A stretch of DNA of 64,000 bases from Bordetella genomosp. 10 (GCF_002261225.1 NZ_NEVM01000005.1:1302001-1366000); one strand, 5' to 3'. Counted from the first letter of the stretch, positions 51,073 to 60,378 are shown. A program made the numbers and translations. The notes: generated by a model from the letters alone, not told the origin.

Positions 51073-52062
51073 ATGTCGCCCTCGTTCATGCGCCGCGCCG
51101 CGCGCCTGTTCACCATCGGTTGCGTCGCCGCCGCGGCCTCGCTGCCCCTCGCCGCGCACGCCGCATACCCCGACCGTCCCGTCACCATCGTCGTGCCCTT
51201 CAACACCGGCACCACGCCGGACATCGTCACCCGCCTGCTGGCCTCGGTCATCAGCAAGGACACCGGCGGCAATTTCGTCGTGCAGAACAAGGTGGGCGCC
51301 TCGGGCATCATCGGCACCCAGTACGTCGCCTCCCAGCCGGCCGACGGCTATACGCTGGCCTTCGCCAACGTCGCCACGCTGGCGATCAACCAGTCGCTGT
51401 ACTCCAAGCTGCCTTACGATGCCGACAAGCAATTGGCGCCCGTCGCGCTGACGGGTTCGGTGCAGAACGTCCTGGCCGTGCGTCCCAGCCTGGGCGTGAA
51501 GACGGTCGCCGACCTGATCGCGCTGGGCAAGAAAGAACCCGGCAAGCTGGTCTTTTCCTCCGGCGGCAACGGCACCACGGGCCACCTGAGCGCCGCGATG
51601 TTCGGCACCATGGCCGGCGTCAAGATGATGCACGTGCCCTACAAGGGCGGCGTCGAGGCCGACCTCGCCGTGCTGCGCGGCGAGGCCGACCTGGTGTTCG
51701 ACAATATCTCCTCGATCGCCACCTTCATGGACCAGGGCAAGGTGATCCCGCTGGCCGTGACCGGCGCGGCGCGCGACCCGCTGCTGCCCAACCTGCCGAC
51801 GCTGGACGAACTGGGCCTGAAGGGCTACCGTGCAGTGGCGTGGACCGGCTACGTCGCGCCCGCGGGCACCGATCCCAAGATCCTCGACTGGTTGAACGCC
51901 GCCATCAACAAGGCGCTGGCCGAACCCGAAGTCCAGGAGAAGCTGAAGACGCTCGCCTACGTGCCGACGATGAAGCCGCGCCAGGCGCTGTTCGACCTCG
52001 CCCATGAAGAACGCCCCGTCTGGGCTAAGGTCATCAAGGACGCCGACGTCCACATCGACTAG
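51073..52062 (+). CDS. Bug/TctC-family periplasmic solute receptor
   Basis: A 329-residue exported protein (signal ARLFTIGCVAAAASLPLAAH, cleavage near AHA-AYPDR). Bug family segments are present: AYPDRPVTIVVPFNTGTTPD, VVQNKVGASGIIGTQYVASQ, PADGYTLAFANVATLAINQS, KLVFSSGGNGTTGHLSAAMF, MMHVPYKGGVEADLAVLRGE and LPNLPTLDELGLKGY. The loop between the first strands (FNTGTTPDIVTRLL) contacts ligand carboxylates in characterised members. No TctA/TctB genes are nearby. Its place between an amino acid dehydratase and an N-acyl-D-amino acid deacylase suggests an amino acid derivative as ligand. Confidence 0.92.
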   Translation: MSPSFMRRAARLFTIGCVAAAASLPLAAHAAYPDRPVTIVVPFNTGTTPDIVTRLLASVISKDTGGNFVVQNKVGASGIIGTQYVASQPADGYTLAFANVATLAINQSLYSKLPYDADKQLAPVALTGSVQNVLAVRPSLGVKTVADLIALGKKEPGKLVFSSGGNGTTGHLSAAMFGTMAGVKMMHVPYKGGVEADLAVLRGEADLVFDNISSIATFMDQGKVIPLAVTGAARDPLLPNLPTLDELGLKGYRAVAWTGYVAPAGTDPKILDWLNAAINKALAEPEVQEKLKTLAYVPTMKPRQALFDLAHEERPVWAKVIKDADVHID

Positions 52063-52093
52063 GGAAAGCCCACCCCCTACCGCGCTGCGCGCG

Positions 52094-52134
52094 GCCCCCT
52101 CAAGGGGGCGGCGTTGGCGGACCGGCAAAGCCGG
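52094..52134. repeat. REP-like GC-rich double hairpin
   Basis: Two hairpins lie side by side, GCCCCCT-CA-AGGGGGC (52094-52109) and CCGGC-AAA-GCCGG (52122-52134). They sit within a module beginning CCGCGCTGCGCGCGGC that is typical of interspersed intergenic repeats in Bordetella-type genomes. A T-rich run (TTTCTTTTTTT, about 52177-52187) follows 40 bp later, so the whole unit may end or weaken transcription between the Bug and deacylase genes. Confidence 0.6.
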
Positions 52135-52244
52135 CTCCGCTACGCCCTGGATGAGTACCGAGGCTTGCGCCCGGCTTTCTTTTTTTGGGGGGCTGCAGCG
52201 GCGTTAGCCGCGCGGCGCGGACCACTTACTTTTACTGGATAGCC

Positions 52245-53717
52245 ATGCCTGACACTGCCCAGCCTCACTACGACATTCTCATCCGCGGCGGCACGCTCGT
52301 CGACGGCACCGGCGCGCCCCGCCGCGCCGCCGACCTCGCCATCCGCGGCCAGCGCATCGTCGCCGTCGGGGACCTGGCGGCGGCCGGCGCGGACCTGGTG
52401 ATCGACGCCACCGGAAAAGTCGTGGCCCCCGGCTTCATCGATTCCCACACGCACGACGACCGCTATCTGATCGTCGACCCGGCGATGCCGGCCAAGCTGA
52501 GCCAGGGCGTCACCACCGTCGTCACCGGCAACTGCGGCCTGAGCCAGGCGCCCTGGATCCCCGGCAAGCGCACGGAGGTGCCGGCGCCGATCAACCTGCT
52601 GAGCACCGACGCCGCCGACTTTCCGTTCGCCACCTTCCGCGCCTACCTGGAAAACCTGGAGCGCCATCCGGCGGCGGTCAACGCCGCCTGCCTGGTCGGC
52701 CACACCTCGCTGCGCGCGGCCGCCATGGACGACCTGGACCGGCCGGCCAACGACGCCGAAATCGCCCACATGCAGGACCTCCTGCGCGAAGCCATGCAGG
52801 CCGGCGCCATCGGCCTGTCCACGGGCACGGCCTACCCCACCGCCATGCCGGCCACCACCGAGGAATTGATGGGCGTGGCCCAGGTGCTGCGCGAATACGG
52901 CGGCATCTACGCCAGCCACATCCGCGACGAGGCCGACCATATCTTCGCGGCGCTGGACGAGGCCTTCGCGGTCGGCGCCGCCGGGCAGGCGCCGGTGCTG
53001 GTGTCGCACCACAAGCTGATCGGCCCGAAGAACCACGGCCGCTCGGTGCAGACCCTGGCCCACATCGCCTCGGCCGCCGAACGCCAGCCCGTGCGGCTGG
53101 ACGCCTATCCCTACGTCGCCGGCTCGACCATCCTGCGCAAGGACCGCCTGGCCGTATCCAGCCGCGTCATCGTCACCAAGTCGGCGCCGCTGCCGCAGTA
53201 TGCCGGCTGGGACCTGGACAAGATCGCCGAGGACATGGGCGTGACGCCCGAGGAGGCGGTCGACGCCTTGCAGCCGGCCGGCGCCATCTACTTCATCATG
53301 GACGAGCGCGACGTCGAACGCATCCTGGCCTATCCCGGCACCATGATCGGTTCCGACGGCATGCCGCACGACCCCGCGCCGCATCCTCGCCTGTGGGGCA
53401 CCTTCCCGCGCGTGCTGGGCTACTACTGCCGTGAAATGCAGCTTTTTACGCTGGAAGAAGCCGTGCACAAGATGACCGGCATGACGGCCGGCTACTTCGG
53501 CCTGCCCGGGCGCGGCGTGCTCAAGCCGGACAACTACGCCGACGTCGTGGTCTTCGACCCCGCGACGATCGCCGACACCGCCACCTGGTCGTCGCCGACG
53601 CGGCAGGCCCAGGGCATAGACTGCGTGCTGGTCAACGGCTCGATGGCCTGGCATGACGGAAAGAGCACGGGCTCGCGCACCGGCGCGGTGGTGCGGCCGC
53701 GGTCCGCGGACTGGTAA
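52245..53717 (+). CDS. N-acyl-D-amino acid deacylase (D-aminoacylase-like amidohydrolase)
   Basis: A 490-residue metal-dependent hydrolase from ATG 52245-52247. The amidohydrolase signature HTHDD is in VAPGFIDSHTHDDRYL. The family landmarks GVTTVVTGNCGLSQAPWIPG, GAIGLSTGTAYPTAMPATTE, YASHIRDEADHI, VLVSHHKLIGPKNHGRSVQT and MIGSDGMPHDPAPHPRLWGT follow in order. The zinc-bridging Cys (GNCG), the HHK pair and the catalytic Asp (GSDG) are all present. It would release D-amino acids from N-acyl forms in the cytoplasm. It is downstream of the Bug receptor and the carbamoylase, indicating a pathway for N-substituted D-amino acids. Confidence 0.9.
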   Translation: MPDTAQPHYDILIRGGTLVDGTGAPRRAADLAIRGQRIVAVGDLAAAGADLVIDATGKVVAPGFIDSHTHDDRYLIVDPAMPAKLSQGVTTVVTGNCGLSQAPWIPGKRTEVPAPINLLSTDAADFPFATFRAYLENLERHPAAVNAACLVGHTSLRAAAMDDLDRPANDAEIAHMQDLLREAMQAGAIGLSTGTAYPTAMPATTEELMGVAQVLREYGGIYASHIRDEADHIFAALDEAFAVGAAGQAPVLVSHHKLIGPKNHGRSVQTLAHIASAAERQPVRLDAYPYVAGSTILRKDRLAVSSRVIVTKSAPLPQYAGWDLDKIAEDMGVTPEEAVDALQPAGAIYFIMDERDVERILAYPGTMIGSDGMPHDPAPHPRLWGTFPRVLGYYCREMQLFTLEEAVHKMTGMTAGYFGLPGRGVLKPDNYADVVVFDPATIADTATWSSPTRQAQGIDCVLVNGSMAWHDGKSTGSRTGAVVRPRSADW

Positions 53718-53806
53718 ACTCCCTGACCGCCCGCTGATACGATTCCGTACCCGGCTGCAAGACCATCGCGCCCTGGATCGTCGGCAAGAGAAAAGGGAAT
53801 GACCGA

Positions 53807-55060
53807 GTGCCGACGATGAATTACATCGCGGCCGCGCTGTTCGCGGCCGCATTGCTTCACACCTTCTGCGCGCCGCTGTTTCTCAAGGCGGCGCATAAAA
53901 GCCCCCGCCATAGCGGCCTGCTGCACCTGCTCGGCGAAGTGGAAGTGGTCTTCGGTTTCTGGGCCGCCATCCTGCTGGTGGCCATGGCCGTCGTGGGCGG
54001 CGGCGAAGGCGCCCTGCGCTATGCGGAAACGCGCAACTACGGCGAGCCGGCCTTCGTCTTCGTGGTGATGGTCATCGCCGCGTCGCTGCCCGTGCTGACG
54101 GCGGTGATGCGCGGCGTGGAAACCATCGCCCGCTGGCTGCCGGTGCCCACGGCCACGGCGAAAGCCTGGCTGTGCCTGAGCGTCGTGCCCCTGGCGGGCT
54201 CCCTGATCACCGAACCGGCGGCCATGACCATCGCGGCGCTGATGCTGGCCCCGCAGGTCTTCCACCGCGAGATGCCGGAACGGCTCAAGTACGCGGCGCT
54301 GGGCGCGCTGTTCGTCAATATCTCCATCGGCGGCACGCTGACCTCGTATGCCGCGCCGCCGGTGCTCATCGTCGCCCATACCTGGGGCTGGGATTCGGCC
54401 TTCATGCTGCAGCACTTCGGCTGGAAAGCCGCGCTGGCCGTCGTCATCAACGGCACGCTGACGACGCTGCTGCTGCGCGGCCACCTGCGCCCGACCGATA
54501 CGCTGGACGGCAACGGCAAGGCCTCGCAGGTGTCCGTCACGGCCATCGTCGTGCACCTGCTTTTCCTGGTGGCCGTGGTGGTCATGGCCCATCACCCCAT
54601 CATCTTCCTGGGGCTGTTCCTATTCTTCATCGGCTACACCCAGGCCTACCAGGCAAGCCAGGACCGCCTCATCATCCGCGAAGCGTTGCTGGTCGGTTTC
54701 TTCCTGGCCGGCCTGGTGGTGCTGGGCGGCATGCAGCAATGGTGGCTGCAGCCCATCGTCAGCGCGCTCGAACCCAAGGTTCTGTTCTTCGGCACGGCGG
54801 CGCTGACGGCGATCACCGACAACGCCGCCCTGACCTACCTGGGCTCGCTGATCGAAGGCATATCCGACCAGGCCAAGTACATGCTGGTGGCCGGCGCCGT
54901 GGCCGGCGGCGGCCTCACCGTCATCGCCAATGCCCCCAACCCCGCCGGCGTTTCCCTGCTGCGCGGCAACTTCCACGACGGCGCGGTCGGCATGGGCGGC
55001 CTGTTCCTGGGCGCGCTCCTGCCCACCTGCGTCGCCTGCGCCGCGCTGTTCCTGCTTTGA
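53807..55060 (+). CDS. Putative Na+/H+ antiporter-family membrane protein
   Basis: A 417-residue polytopic membrane protein with about ten to eleven hydrophobic segments. I chose GTG 53807-53809 because AAGGGAA is 8 bp upstream, better spaced than for the ATG at 53816. Features are LLGEVEVVFGFWAAILLVAM, ITEPAAMTIAALMLAPQVFH, NISIGGTLTSYAAPPVLIVA and ITDNAALTYLGSLIEG. The polar NISIGGTLTSYAAPP and ITDNAALTYL motifs inside helices resemble the ion-transporter superfamily (Na_H_antiport_2-like). It may move an anion or sodium linked to the preceding amino acid operon. The substrate is unknown. Confidence 0.8.
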   Translation: MPTMNYIAAALFAAALLHTFCAPLFLKAAHKSPRHSGLLHLLGEVEVVFGFWAAILLVAMAVVGGGEGALRYAETRNYGEPAFVFVVMVIAASLPVLTAVMRGVETIARWLPVPTATAKAWLCLSVVPLAGSLITEPAAMTIAALMLAPQVFHREMPERLKYAALGALFVNISIGGTLTSYAAPPVLIVAHTWGWDSAFMLQHFGWKAALAVVINGTLTTLLLRGHLRPTDTLDGNGKASQVSVTAIVVHLLFLVAVVVMAHHPIIFLGLFLFFIGYTQAYQASQDRLIIREALLVGFFLAGLVVLGGMQQWWLQPIVSALEPKVLFFGTAALTAITDNAALTYLGSLIEGISDQAKYMLVAGAVAGGGLTVIANAPNPAGVSLLRGNFHDGAVGMGGLFLGALLPTCVACAALFLL

Positions 55061-55086
55061 CGAAGGATCGCACGGCGGCGCGCCTT

Positions 55087-55104
55087 TGTTGTACGATGAC
55101 ATAC
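55087..55104. promoter_or_regulatory. FadR/GntR-type operator, site A (upstream of the semialdehyde dehydrogenase)
   Basis: TGTTGTACGATGACATAC, identical over 18 bp to the site at 56916-56933. It lies 119 bp upstream of the dehydrogenase start and is followed at once by the hairpin GAGGCA-GCTT-TGCCTC (55105-55120). Confidence 0.65.
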
Positions 55105-55222
55105 GAGGCAGCTTTGCCTCGCCGTGCAATGGCCTCCGCCTAGCGGCCAGGCCTTGCCCCGCCCCTTCCCCATTCCCCCTCGCGCCGGCCGACGCCGGCG
55201 CGCGCTTATCTCGGAGATACGC

Positions 55223-56809
55223 ATGAACCTCACCGGATCCATGTTGATCGGCGCCTCGGCCGTGCGCGGCACGGGCCGCGATCTGCACGCCATCGACCCG
55301 GCCCGCGGCGTCAAGCTGGAGCCCGCCTTCCCCGCGGGCACGCGCGACGACGTGGCGCGCGCCGCCTCGCTGGCGCAGGCCGCCTTCGACGTCTACCGCA
55401 ACGTCCCGCTGGAAACCCGCGCCCGCTTTCTCGAGACCATCGCCGAGAACATCATGGCGCTGGGCGACGCGCTGATCGAGCGCACCCACCTGGAAACCGG
55501 CCTGCCGCTGGCCCGCCTGCAGGGCGAACGCGCCCGCACCGTCGGCCAGTTGCGCCTGTTCGCGCGCGTGGTGCGCGACGGCTATTTCCTCGACGCCACC
55601 ATCGATCCCGCCCAGCCGGAGCGCCAGCCGCTGCCGCGCGTGGACCTGCGCCTGGCCAATGTCCCGCTGGGCCCGGTCGTGGTCTTCGGCGCCAGCAACT
55701 TCCCGCTGGCCTTCTCGGTCGCCGGCGGCGATACGGCCTCCGCGTTCGCCGCGGGCTGCCCGGTCATCGTCAAGGCGCACAACGCCCACCCCGGCACCGC
55801 CGAGATGGTCGGCCGCGCCATCCAGCAGGCCGTGGCCGCGCATGGCTTGCCCGAAGGCACGTTCTCCCTGCTGTTCGGCGCCGGCAACGAAATCGGCACG
55901 GCGCTGGCCGAGCATCCGGCGGTCAAGGCCATCGGCTTCACCGGTTCGCGCCGCGGCGGCCTGGCCCTGCTGGCCGCCGCCAATGCGCGTCCCGAGCCGA
56001 TCCCGGTCTATGCCGAGATGTCCAGCATCAACCCCGTCTTCCTGCTGCCCGCCGCGCTGTCGGCGCGCGCCGAATCCATCGCCCAGGGCTTCGTCGACTC
56101 GCTAGTGATGGGCGTCGGCCAGTTCTGCACCAACCCGGGCCTGGTGATCGGCGTCGAAGGCCCGGACCTCGAACGCTTCCGCCAGGCCGCCGCCAAGGCG
56201 GTGGAGGCCAAGGGCGCGGCCACCATGCTCACGCCCGGCATCTTCTCGGCCTACGCCGATGGCGAAGCCGCGCTGGCCGGCAACGCATGCGTGAAGACGC
56301 TGGGCCGCGGCGGCGCGTCCGACCCGGCCGCCAGCGCCGCCGGTCCGGTGGTGTTCGGCACCGATGCCGACCGCTTCCTGGCCCACCGCGAGCTGGAAGC
56401 GGAAGTCTTCGGTCCGGCCTCCCTGGTCGTGGCGTGCAAGGACCAGGCGCAGGTCCGGGCGGTGGCCGAACACCTGGAAGGCCAATTGACGGCCACGCTG
56501 TTCCTGGACGCCGCCGACGAGGCCGACGCCCGCGCCCTGCTGCCGGTGCTGGAACGCAAGGCCGGCCGCATCCTGGCCAACGGCTATCCCACCGGCGTGG
56601 AAGTCAGCCATGCCATGGTCCACGGCGGCCCTTTCCCCGCCACCTCCAACGCGGCGACCACCTCGGTTGGCGCCACCGCCATCCGCCGCTTCCTGCGCCC
56701 GGTCTGCTACCAGAACCTGCCCGACGCGCTGCTGCCCGACTGGGTGAAGGAAGCCAATCCGCTGGGCCTGACCCGGCTGGTCGACGGCAAGCTGACCCCG
56801 GCCGCATGA
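55223..56809 (+). CDS. Alpha-ketoglutarate semialdehyde (2,5-dioxovalerate) dehydrogenase
   Basis: A 528-residue aldehyde dehydrogenase from ATG 55223-55225 (GGAGATACGC upstream). The catalytic Cys is about residue 302 in [11 protein letters not shown], the general-base Glu is in [12 protein letters not shown], and the cofactor region is [20 protein letters not shown] and [11 protein letters not shown]. The [10 protein letters not shown] start and the [20 protein letters not shown] stretch are typical of the KGSADH-III subgroup, which turns 2,5-dioxovalerate into 2-oxoglutarate with NAD(P)+. This is the step that follows KdgD, encoded next, in D-glucarate/galactarate breakdown. The two genes are not one operon but share an operator. 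Confidence 0.93.
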   Translation: MNLTGSMLIGASAVRGTGRDLHAIDPARGVKLEPAFPAGTRDDVARAASLAQAAFDVYRNVPLETRARFLETIAENIMALGDALIERTHLETGLPLARLQGERARTVGQLRLFARVVRDGYFLDATIDPAQPERQPLPRVDLRLANVPLGPVVVFGASNFPLAFSVAGGDTASAFAAGCPVIVKAHNAHPGTAEMVGRAIQQAVAAHGLPEGTFSLLFGAGNEIGTALAEHPAVKAIGFTGSRRGGLALLAAANARPEPIPVYAEMSSINPVFLLPAALSARAESIAQGFVDSLVMGVGQFCTNPGLVIGVEGPDLERFRQAAAKAVEAKGAATMLTPGIFSAYADGEAALAGNACVKTLGRGGASDPAASAAGPVVFGTDADRFLAHRELEAEVFGPASLVVACKDQAQVRAVAEHLEGQLTATLFLDAADEADARALLPVLERKAGRILANGYPTGVEVSHAMVHGGPFPATSNAATTSVGATAIRRFLRPVCYQNLPDALLPDWVKEANPLGLTRLVDGKLTPAA

Positions 56810-56915
56810 TCGCGTTCCGGCGCGATCCGCCGCGCCGGCCGGCGTCCATTTCCCGCAACGGAAACGGGCGCCCGGCCTGGACGGGCGGATTCGGCAGTTC
56901 CTTTCCGTGCGAGTA

Positions 56916-56933
56916 TGTTGTACGATGACATAC
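56916..56933. promoter_or_regulatory. FadR/GntR-type operator, site B (upstream of kdgD)
   Basis: TGTTGTACGATGACATAC lies inside a wider dyad GTATGT-N9-ACATAC (56913-56933), 144 bp upstream of kdgD. It is the same 18-mer as site A. Confidence 0.65.
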
Positions 56934-57077
56934 ATCAATGACCTCGCACGGCATTGACGGCGGCCGCCGCCGCACCGGAAGGCCCAAGGCCCCTCCCGTC
57001 CGGCCAGCGCCCGCTACGCTGTATACCCCGCTTTACTTCATCATCGCTTCCCTTTCCACTGCCAGACGGATTCCATC

Positions 57078-57992
57078 ATGACCACGCCGCAGGAACTGAA
57101 AACCATCGTCTCGGACGGCCTGCTGTCCTTCCCGGTCACCGACTTCGACAAGAACGGTGACTTCAACGCCAAGTCGTATGCCGCCCGCCTGGAATGGCTG
57201 GCGCCCTACGGCGCGACGGCCCTGTTCGCCGCCGGCGGCACGGGCGAGTTCTTCTCGCTGGCGCCGCAGGAATATTCGGACGTGATCCGCACCGCCGTGC
57301 AGACCTGCAAGGGCAAGGTGCCCATCCTGGCCGGCGCCGGCGGCCCCACCCGCACCGCCATCCAGTACGCGCAGGAAGCCGAGCGCCAGGGCGCCAAGGG
57401 CGTGCTGCTGCTGCCGCACTACCTGACCGAAGCCTCGCAGGAAGGCATCGCCGCGCACGTCGAGCAGGTCTGCAAATCGGTGAAGATCGGCGTCATCGTC
57501 TACAACCGCGCCAACTCGCGCCTGGGCGCCGCCCAGTTGCAACGCCTGGCCGACAACTGCCCCAACCTGATCGGTTTCAAGGACGGCGTCGGCGACATCG
57601 AGGCCATGGTGACCATCCGCCGCAAGATGGGCGACCGCTTCTCCTACCTGGGCGGCCTGCCCACCGCCGAAGTCTATGCCGCCGCCTACCGCGCGCTGGG
57701 CGTGCCGGTCTACTCGTCGGCCGTCTTCAACTTCATCCCGAAAACGGCGATGGACTTCTACAAGGCCCTCTCCAGCGGCGACGACGCGACCTGCAACAAG
57801 CTGCTGGACGAGTTCTTCCTGCCCTACCTCGACATCCGCAACCGCAAGGCCGGCTATGCCGTCAGCATCGTCAAGGCCGGCGCCAAGCTGGTCGGCCATG
57901 ACGCGGGCCCCGTGCGCGCGCCGCTGACCGACCTGACCGGCGAGGAAGAGGAAATGCTCGGCGCCCTGATCAAGAAGCTGGGTCCGCAGTAA
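57078..57992 (+). CDS. kdgD: 5-dehydro-4-deoxyglucarate dehydratase
   Basis: A 304-residue member of the DHDPS/NAL TIM-barrel family. The N-terminal [20 protein letters not shown] and [20 protein letters not shown] contain the carboxylate-binding GGTGE loop. The catalytic Tyr is in [11 protein letters not shown], and the Schiff-base Lys is about residue 168 in [13 protein letters not shown]. The sequence is characteristic of KdgD, which dehydrates and decarboxylates 5-dehydro-4-deoxy-D-glucarate to 2,5-dioxovalerate. The product is the substrate of the dehydrogenase encoded just upstream. Glucarate or galactarate dehydratase, the preceding step, is not in the window. An intrinsic terminator follows at 58101. 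Confidence 0.95.
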   Translation: MTTPQELKTIVSDGLLSFPVTDFDKNGDFNAKSYAARLEWLAPYGATALFAAGGTGEFFSLAPQEYSDVIRTAVQTCKGKVPILAGAGGPTRTAIQYAQEAERQGAKGVLLLPHYLTEASQEGIAAHVEQVCKSVKIGVIVYNRANSRLGAAQLQRLADNCPNLIGFKDGVGDIEAMVTIRRKMGDRFSYLGGLPTAEVYAAAYRALGVPVYSSAVFNFIPKTAMDFYKALSSGDDATCNKLLDEFFLPYLDIRNRKAGYAVSIVKAGAKLVGHDAGPVRAPLTDLTGEEEEMLGALIKKLGPQ

Positions 57993-58100
57993 GCCGCCCG
58001 GCGCCGGGCCCGCGACGATCGCGCGGACCCGGCGGGCAGGCGCGGCGGCGGCCGTCCCTTTTCGGAAACGCCGTCCGTCGCGCTCGCCAGCCAGGACCGC

Positions 58101-58132
58101 AAGGCCGTCCCACGGGACGGCCTTGTTTCGTT
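58101..58132 (+). terminator. Intrinsic terminator after kdgD
   Basis: AAGGCCGTCCC-AC-GGGACGGCCTT forms an 11-bp GC-rich stem (58101-58124), followed by GTTTCGTTT. It ends the kdgD transcript before the regulator promoter region. Confidence 0.75.
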
Positions 58133-58154
58133 TGCGTCATCCCTGCGGGTAGAC

Positions 58155-58172
58155 CTGTATGTTGTCATACAG
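58155..58172. promoter_or_regulatory. FadR/GntR-type operator, site C (upstream of the regulator gene)
   Basis: CTGTATG-TTGT-CATACAG is a perfect dyad with 7-bp arms, 112 bp upstream of the GntR-family start codon. Read on the other strand it aligns with sites A and B (CTGTATGACAACATACAG against TTGTACGATGACATAC). It suggests autoregulation. Confidence 0.65.
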
Positions 58173-58284
58173 TACCTGGCGTTATCATCCTCTCCGTACA
58201 CGCCCCGCGGGCCGCCGCGCCCGCATCCCTTCCCGCTCACGCATCCCCGGCGCCATGCCTTGCGGCGCCCTGGAAACATCGCCC

Positions 58285-59016
58285 ATGGAAAAACCCTCCC
58301 GCGCGCGCTCACGCCTGACGGACGTCGTCATCGAGGCGCTGAGCAAGCGACTCGATGACCGCACCTACCGGTCGGGGGACAAGCTGCCCTCCGAGCACGC
58401 GCTCTGCGAGGAATTCCAGGTCAGCCGCACCGTCGTGCGCGAAGCCGTGGCCTCCCTGCGCCTGAGCGGCCAGTTGGTGAGCAAGCCGGGGATCGGCGTG
58501 TTCGTGACGGAAGACCGCGAACGCCCCATCGACTTCGCGGTCGAGCCGGCGGGCGCCGACCCGCGCTGGGCGCTGCACATCATGGAATTGCGGGCCGGGC
58601 TGGAGATCGAGGCCTGTGGACTGGCGGCGGAGCGCCGTTCCGCCGCCGACCTCAGCGCCATCGTCGAGGCCTTCGACGCCTTCAACCGCGCCTCGCGCGA
58701 CCGGGAGGCCGCCGTCAAGGCCGACTACGCCTTCCACCTGGCCATCGCGCGCGCGTCCAACAACCCGCACTTTCCCGCGCTGCTGCAAGCCGCCGTGGGA
58801 GACGTGATACAGGACCTGAACATCAAGCACGGCGGCAAGACGCCGGCGGAACTGGAAGCCTACGAGGCACGCAACGCGGTCGAGCACGAGGCCATCCTGA
58901 CGGCCATCATGCGGCGCGATCCCGGGGCCGCGCGCGCCGCCATGTCGCGCCACCTGGGCGACAGCATCGCCCGCTATCGCAAGCTGCTGTCGCAGCCGGC
59001 CGACCGGCGCGCCTGA
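58285..59016 (+). CDS. GntR-family transcriptional regulator, FadR subfamily (FCD domain)
   Basis: About 243 residues from ATG 58285-58287. The winged HTH reads SRLTDVVIEALSKRLDDRTY, SGDKLPSEHALCEEFQVSRT and VVREAVASLRLSGQLVSKPG. The FCD effector domain shows IMELRAGLEIEACGLAAERR, DYAFHLAIARASNNP and EHEAILTAIMRRDPGAARAA, with the metal-binding Asp and His residues of the family (D in DYAFH, H in FHLAI and EHEAI). It is probably the sugar-acid-responsive repressor of the local kdgD/dehydrogenase genes and of itself, because the same dyad stands before all of them. Confidence 0.93.
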   Translation: MEKPSRARSRLTDVVIEALSKRLDDRTYRSGDKLPSEHALCEEFQVSRTVVREAVASLRLSGQLVSKPGIGVFVTEDRERPIDFAVEPAGADPRWALHIMELRAGLEIEACGLAAERRSAADLSAIVEAFDAFNRASRDREAAVKADYAFHLAIARASNNPHFPALLQAAVGDVIQDLNIKHGGKTPAELEAYEARNAVEHEAILTAIMRRDPGAARAAMSRHLGDSIARYRKLLSQPADRRA

Positions 59017-59191
59017 TCCGCGCGCCCCGCACGCCGGCTTCGGTGGCCGGAATTGGGATGCGGCCTCCGCATTCCCCGGCGCGGCGGGCCGCCGGCATCC
59101 GGCCCGGCATCGTCTCGCGGAACACCGAAAGACCACCCAAAGGACACCGCCCGTTCAGCCAGAATTCGGGTAATTCCTTATTACATACTTG

Positions 59192-59210
59192 TATGATGGC
59201 AGCCATCATA
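59192..59210. promoter_or_regulatory. FadR/GntR-type operator, site D, in the 345-bp spacer 59017-59361
   Basis: TATGATGGC-A-GCCATCATA is a perfect 19-bp palindrome, preceded by ACATACTTG. Its left half (TTGTATGATGGCA) resembles sites A-C. It is 152 bp upstream of the AapJ-like gene. The rest of the spacer has an AT-rich patch at 59165-59215 (AATTCCTTATTACATACTTG), probably the promoter, and no gene. Confidence 0.5.
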
Positions 59211-59361
59211 TGAATGATGAGAGGCGCCCTGCGGCCTCTTCCCCTCCGCACGGGCAAGGGAGGGACGCGCCGAAGCCACGGGCCGCCTTTGCCCCTTCCC
59301 CGGCGCAATCACCCGTCATACAACCCAGCCGTATCCCCATTCCCCTCTGGAGACCCATTCC

Positions 59362-60378
59362 ATGCGTAAGTTTCTGAGCACCGCCCTGGCGGCGGGCTTG
59401 CTGTGCGTCGCGGGCGCCGCCCATGCCGGCACGACCTTCGACAACGTGAAGAAGAAAGGCTTCGTGCAATGCGGTTTCGCCGGCATCCCGGGCTTTTCGG
59501 TGCTCGACAGCAAAGGGGAATGGACCGGCCTGGACGTGGACATGTGCCGCGCCGTCGCCGCGGCGATGTTCGGCGACGCCTCCAAGGTCAAGGGCAACGT
59601 GCTGACCGCGCAGGCCAAGTTCACCGCCCTGCAGTCCGGCGAAATCGACATGCTGTCGCGCAACACCACGCTCACCCTGGCGCGCGACACCACGCTGGGC
59701 CTGATCGGCGTCGGCGTGAACTTCTACGACGCGCAAGGCGTGCTGGTGCGCAAGTCGCTGGGCGCCAAGAGCGTCAAGGACCTGGACGGCGCCACCATCT
59801 GCGTGCAGCCCGGCACCACCACCGAGCTGAACCTGGCCGACTATTTCCGCGCCCGCAATCTCACCTTCAAGCCGCTCCTGGTCGAGAACTACGACGAGAA
59901 CTTCCGCCTGCTGGAATCGGGCCGTTGCGACGCCTACACCAACGACAAGTCCAACACCGCCGCCAACATGCGCACCCGCCTGGCCAAGCCCGACGAGTGG
60001 GAGATCCTGCCGGAAAACCTGTCCAAGGAACCGCTGGGTCCGATGGTGCGCCAGGGGGACGAGCAATGGTTCAACCTCGTGCGCTGGACGCTGAACGTCA
60101 TGCTCGAAGCCGAGGAGTACGGCATCACCTCGAAGAACGTCGACGAGATGCTCAAGAGCACCAACCCCAACGTCCAGCGCATCCTGGGCGTGACGCCGGG
60201 CATGGGCAAGAACCTGGGCGTGGACGACAAGTGGGCCTACAACATCATCAAACAGGTCGGCAACTACGGCGAAAGCTATGACCGCGCGATGGGCAAGGAC
60301 AGCCCCCTGAAGCTGGAGCGCGGCCTGAACCGCCTGTGGACCGAGGGCGGCATCATGTACGGCTGGCCGGTGCGCTGA
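59362..60378 (+). CDS. AapJ/BztA-like general amino acid ABC transporter binding protein
   Basis: A 338-residue exported protein (signal MRKFLSTALAAGLLCVAGAA, cleavage near AHA-GTTF). It has the long form of SBP family 3 seen in AapJ: GFVQCGFAGIPGFSVLDSKG, WTGLDVDMCRAVAAAMFGDA, FTALQSGEIDMLSRNTTLTL, DLDGATICVQPGTTTELNLA, CDAYTNDKSNTAANMRTRLA and GGIMYGWPVR. AapJ binds many L-amino acids and works with AapQMP. The aapQ, aapM and aapP genes do not follow here; a terminator does, so this is an orphan receptor. The operator-like palindrome upstream suggests it may instead serve the sugar-acid regulon. Confidence 0.92.
   Translation: MRKFLSTALAAGLLCVAGAAHAGTTFDNVKKKGFVQCGFAGIPGFSVLDSKGEWTGLDVDMCRAVAAAMFGDASKVKGNVLTAQAKFTALQSGEIDMLSRNTTLTLARDTTLGLIGVGVNFYDAQGVLVRKSLGAKSVKDLDGATICVQPGTTTELNLADYFRARNLTFKPLLVENYDENFRLLESGRCDAYTNDKSNTAANMRTRLAKPDEWEILPENLSKEPLGPMVRQGDEQWFNLVRWTLNVMLEAEEYGITSKNVDEMLKSTNPNVQRILGVTPGMGKNLGVDDKWAYNIIKQVGNYGESYDRAMGKDSPLKLERGLNRLWTEGGIMYGWPVR

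Noticed and set aside
52067..52190. Small gene or CRISPR-like element before the D-aminoacylase gene
   Set aside because: The sequence consists of GC-rich hairpins typical of interspersed intergenic repeats; no start with a ribosome site was seen.
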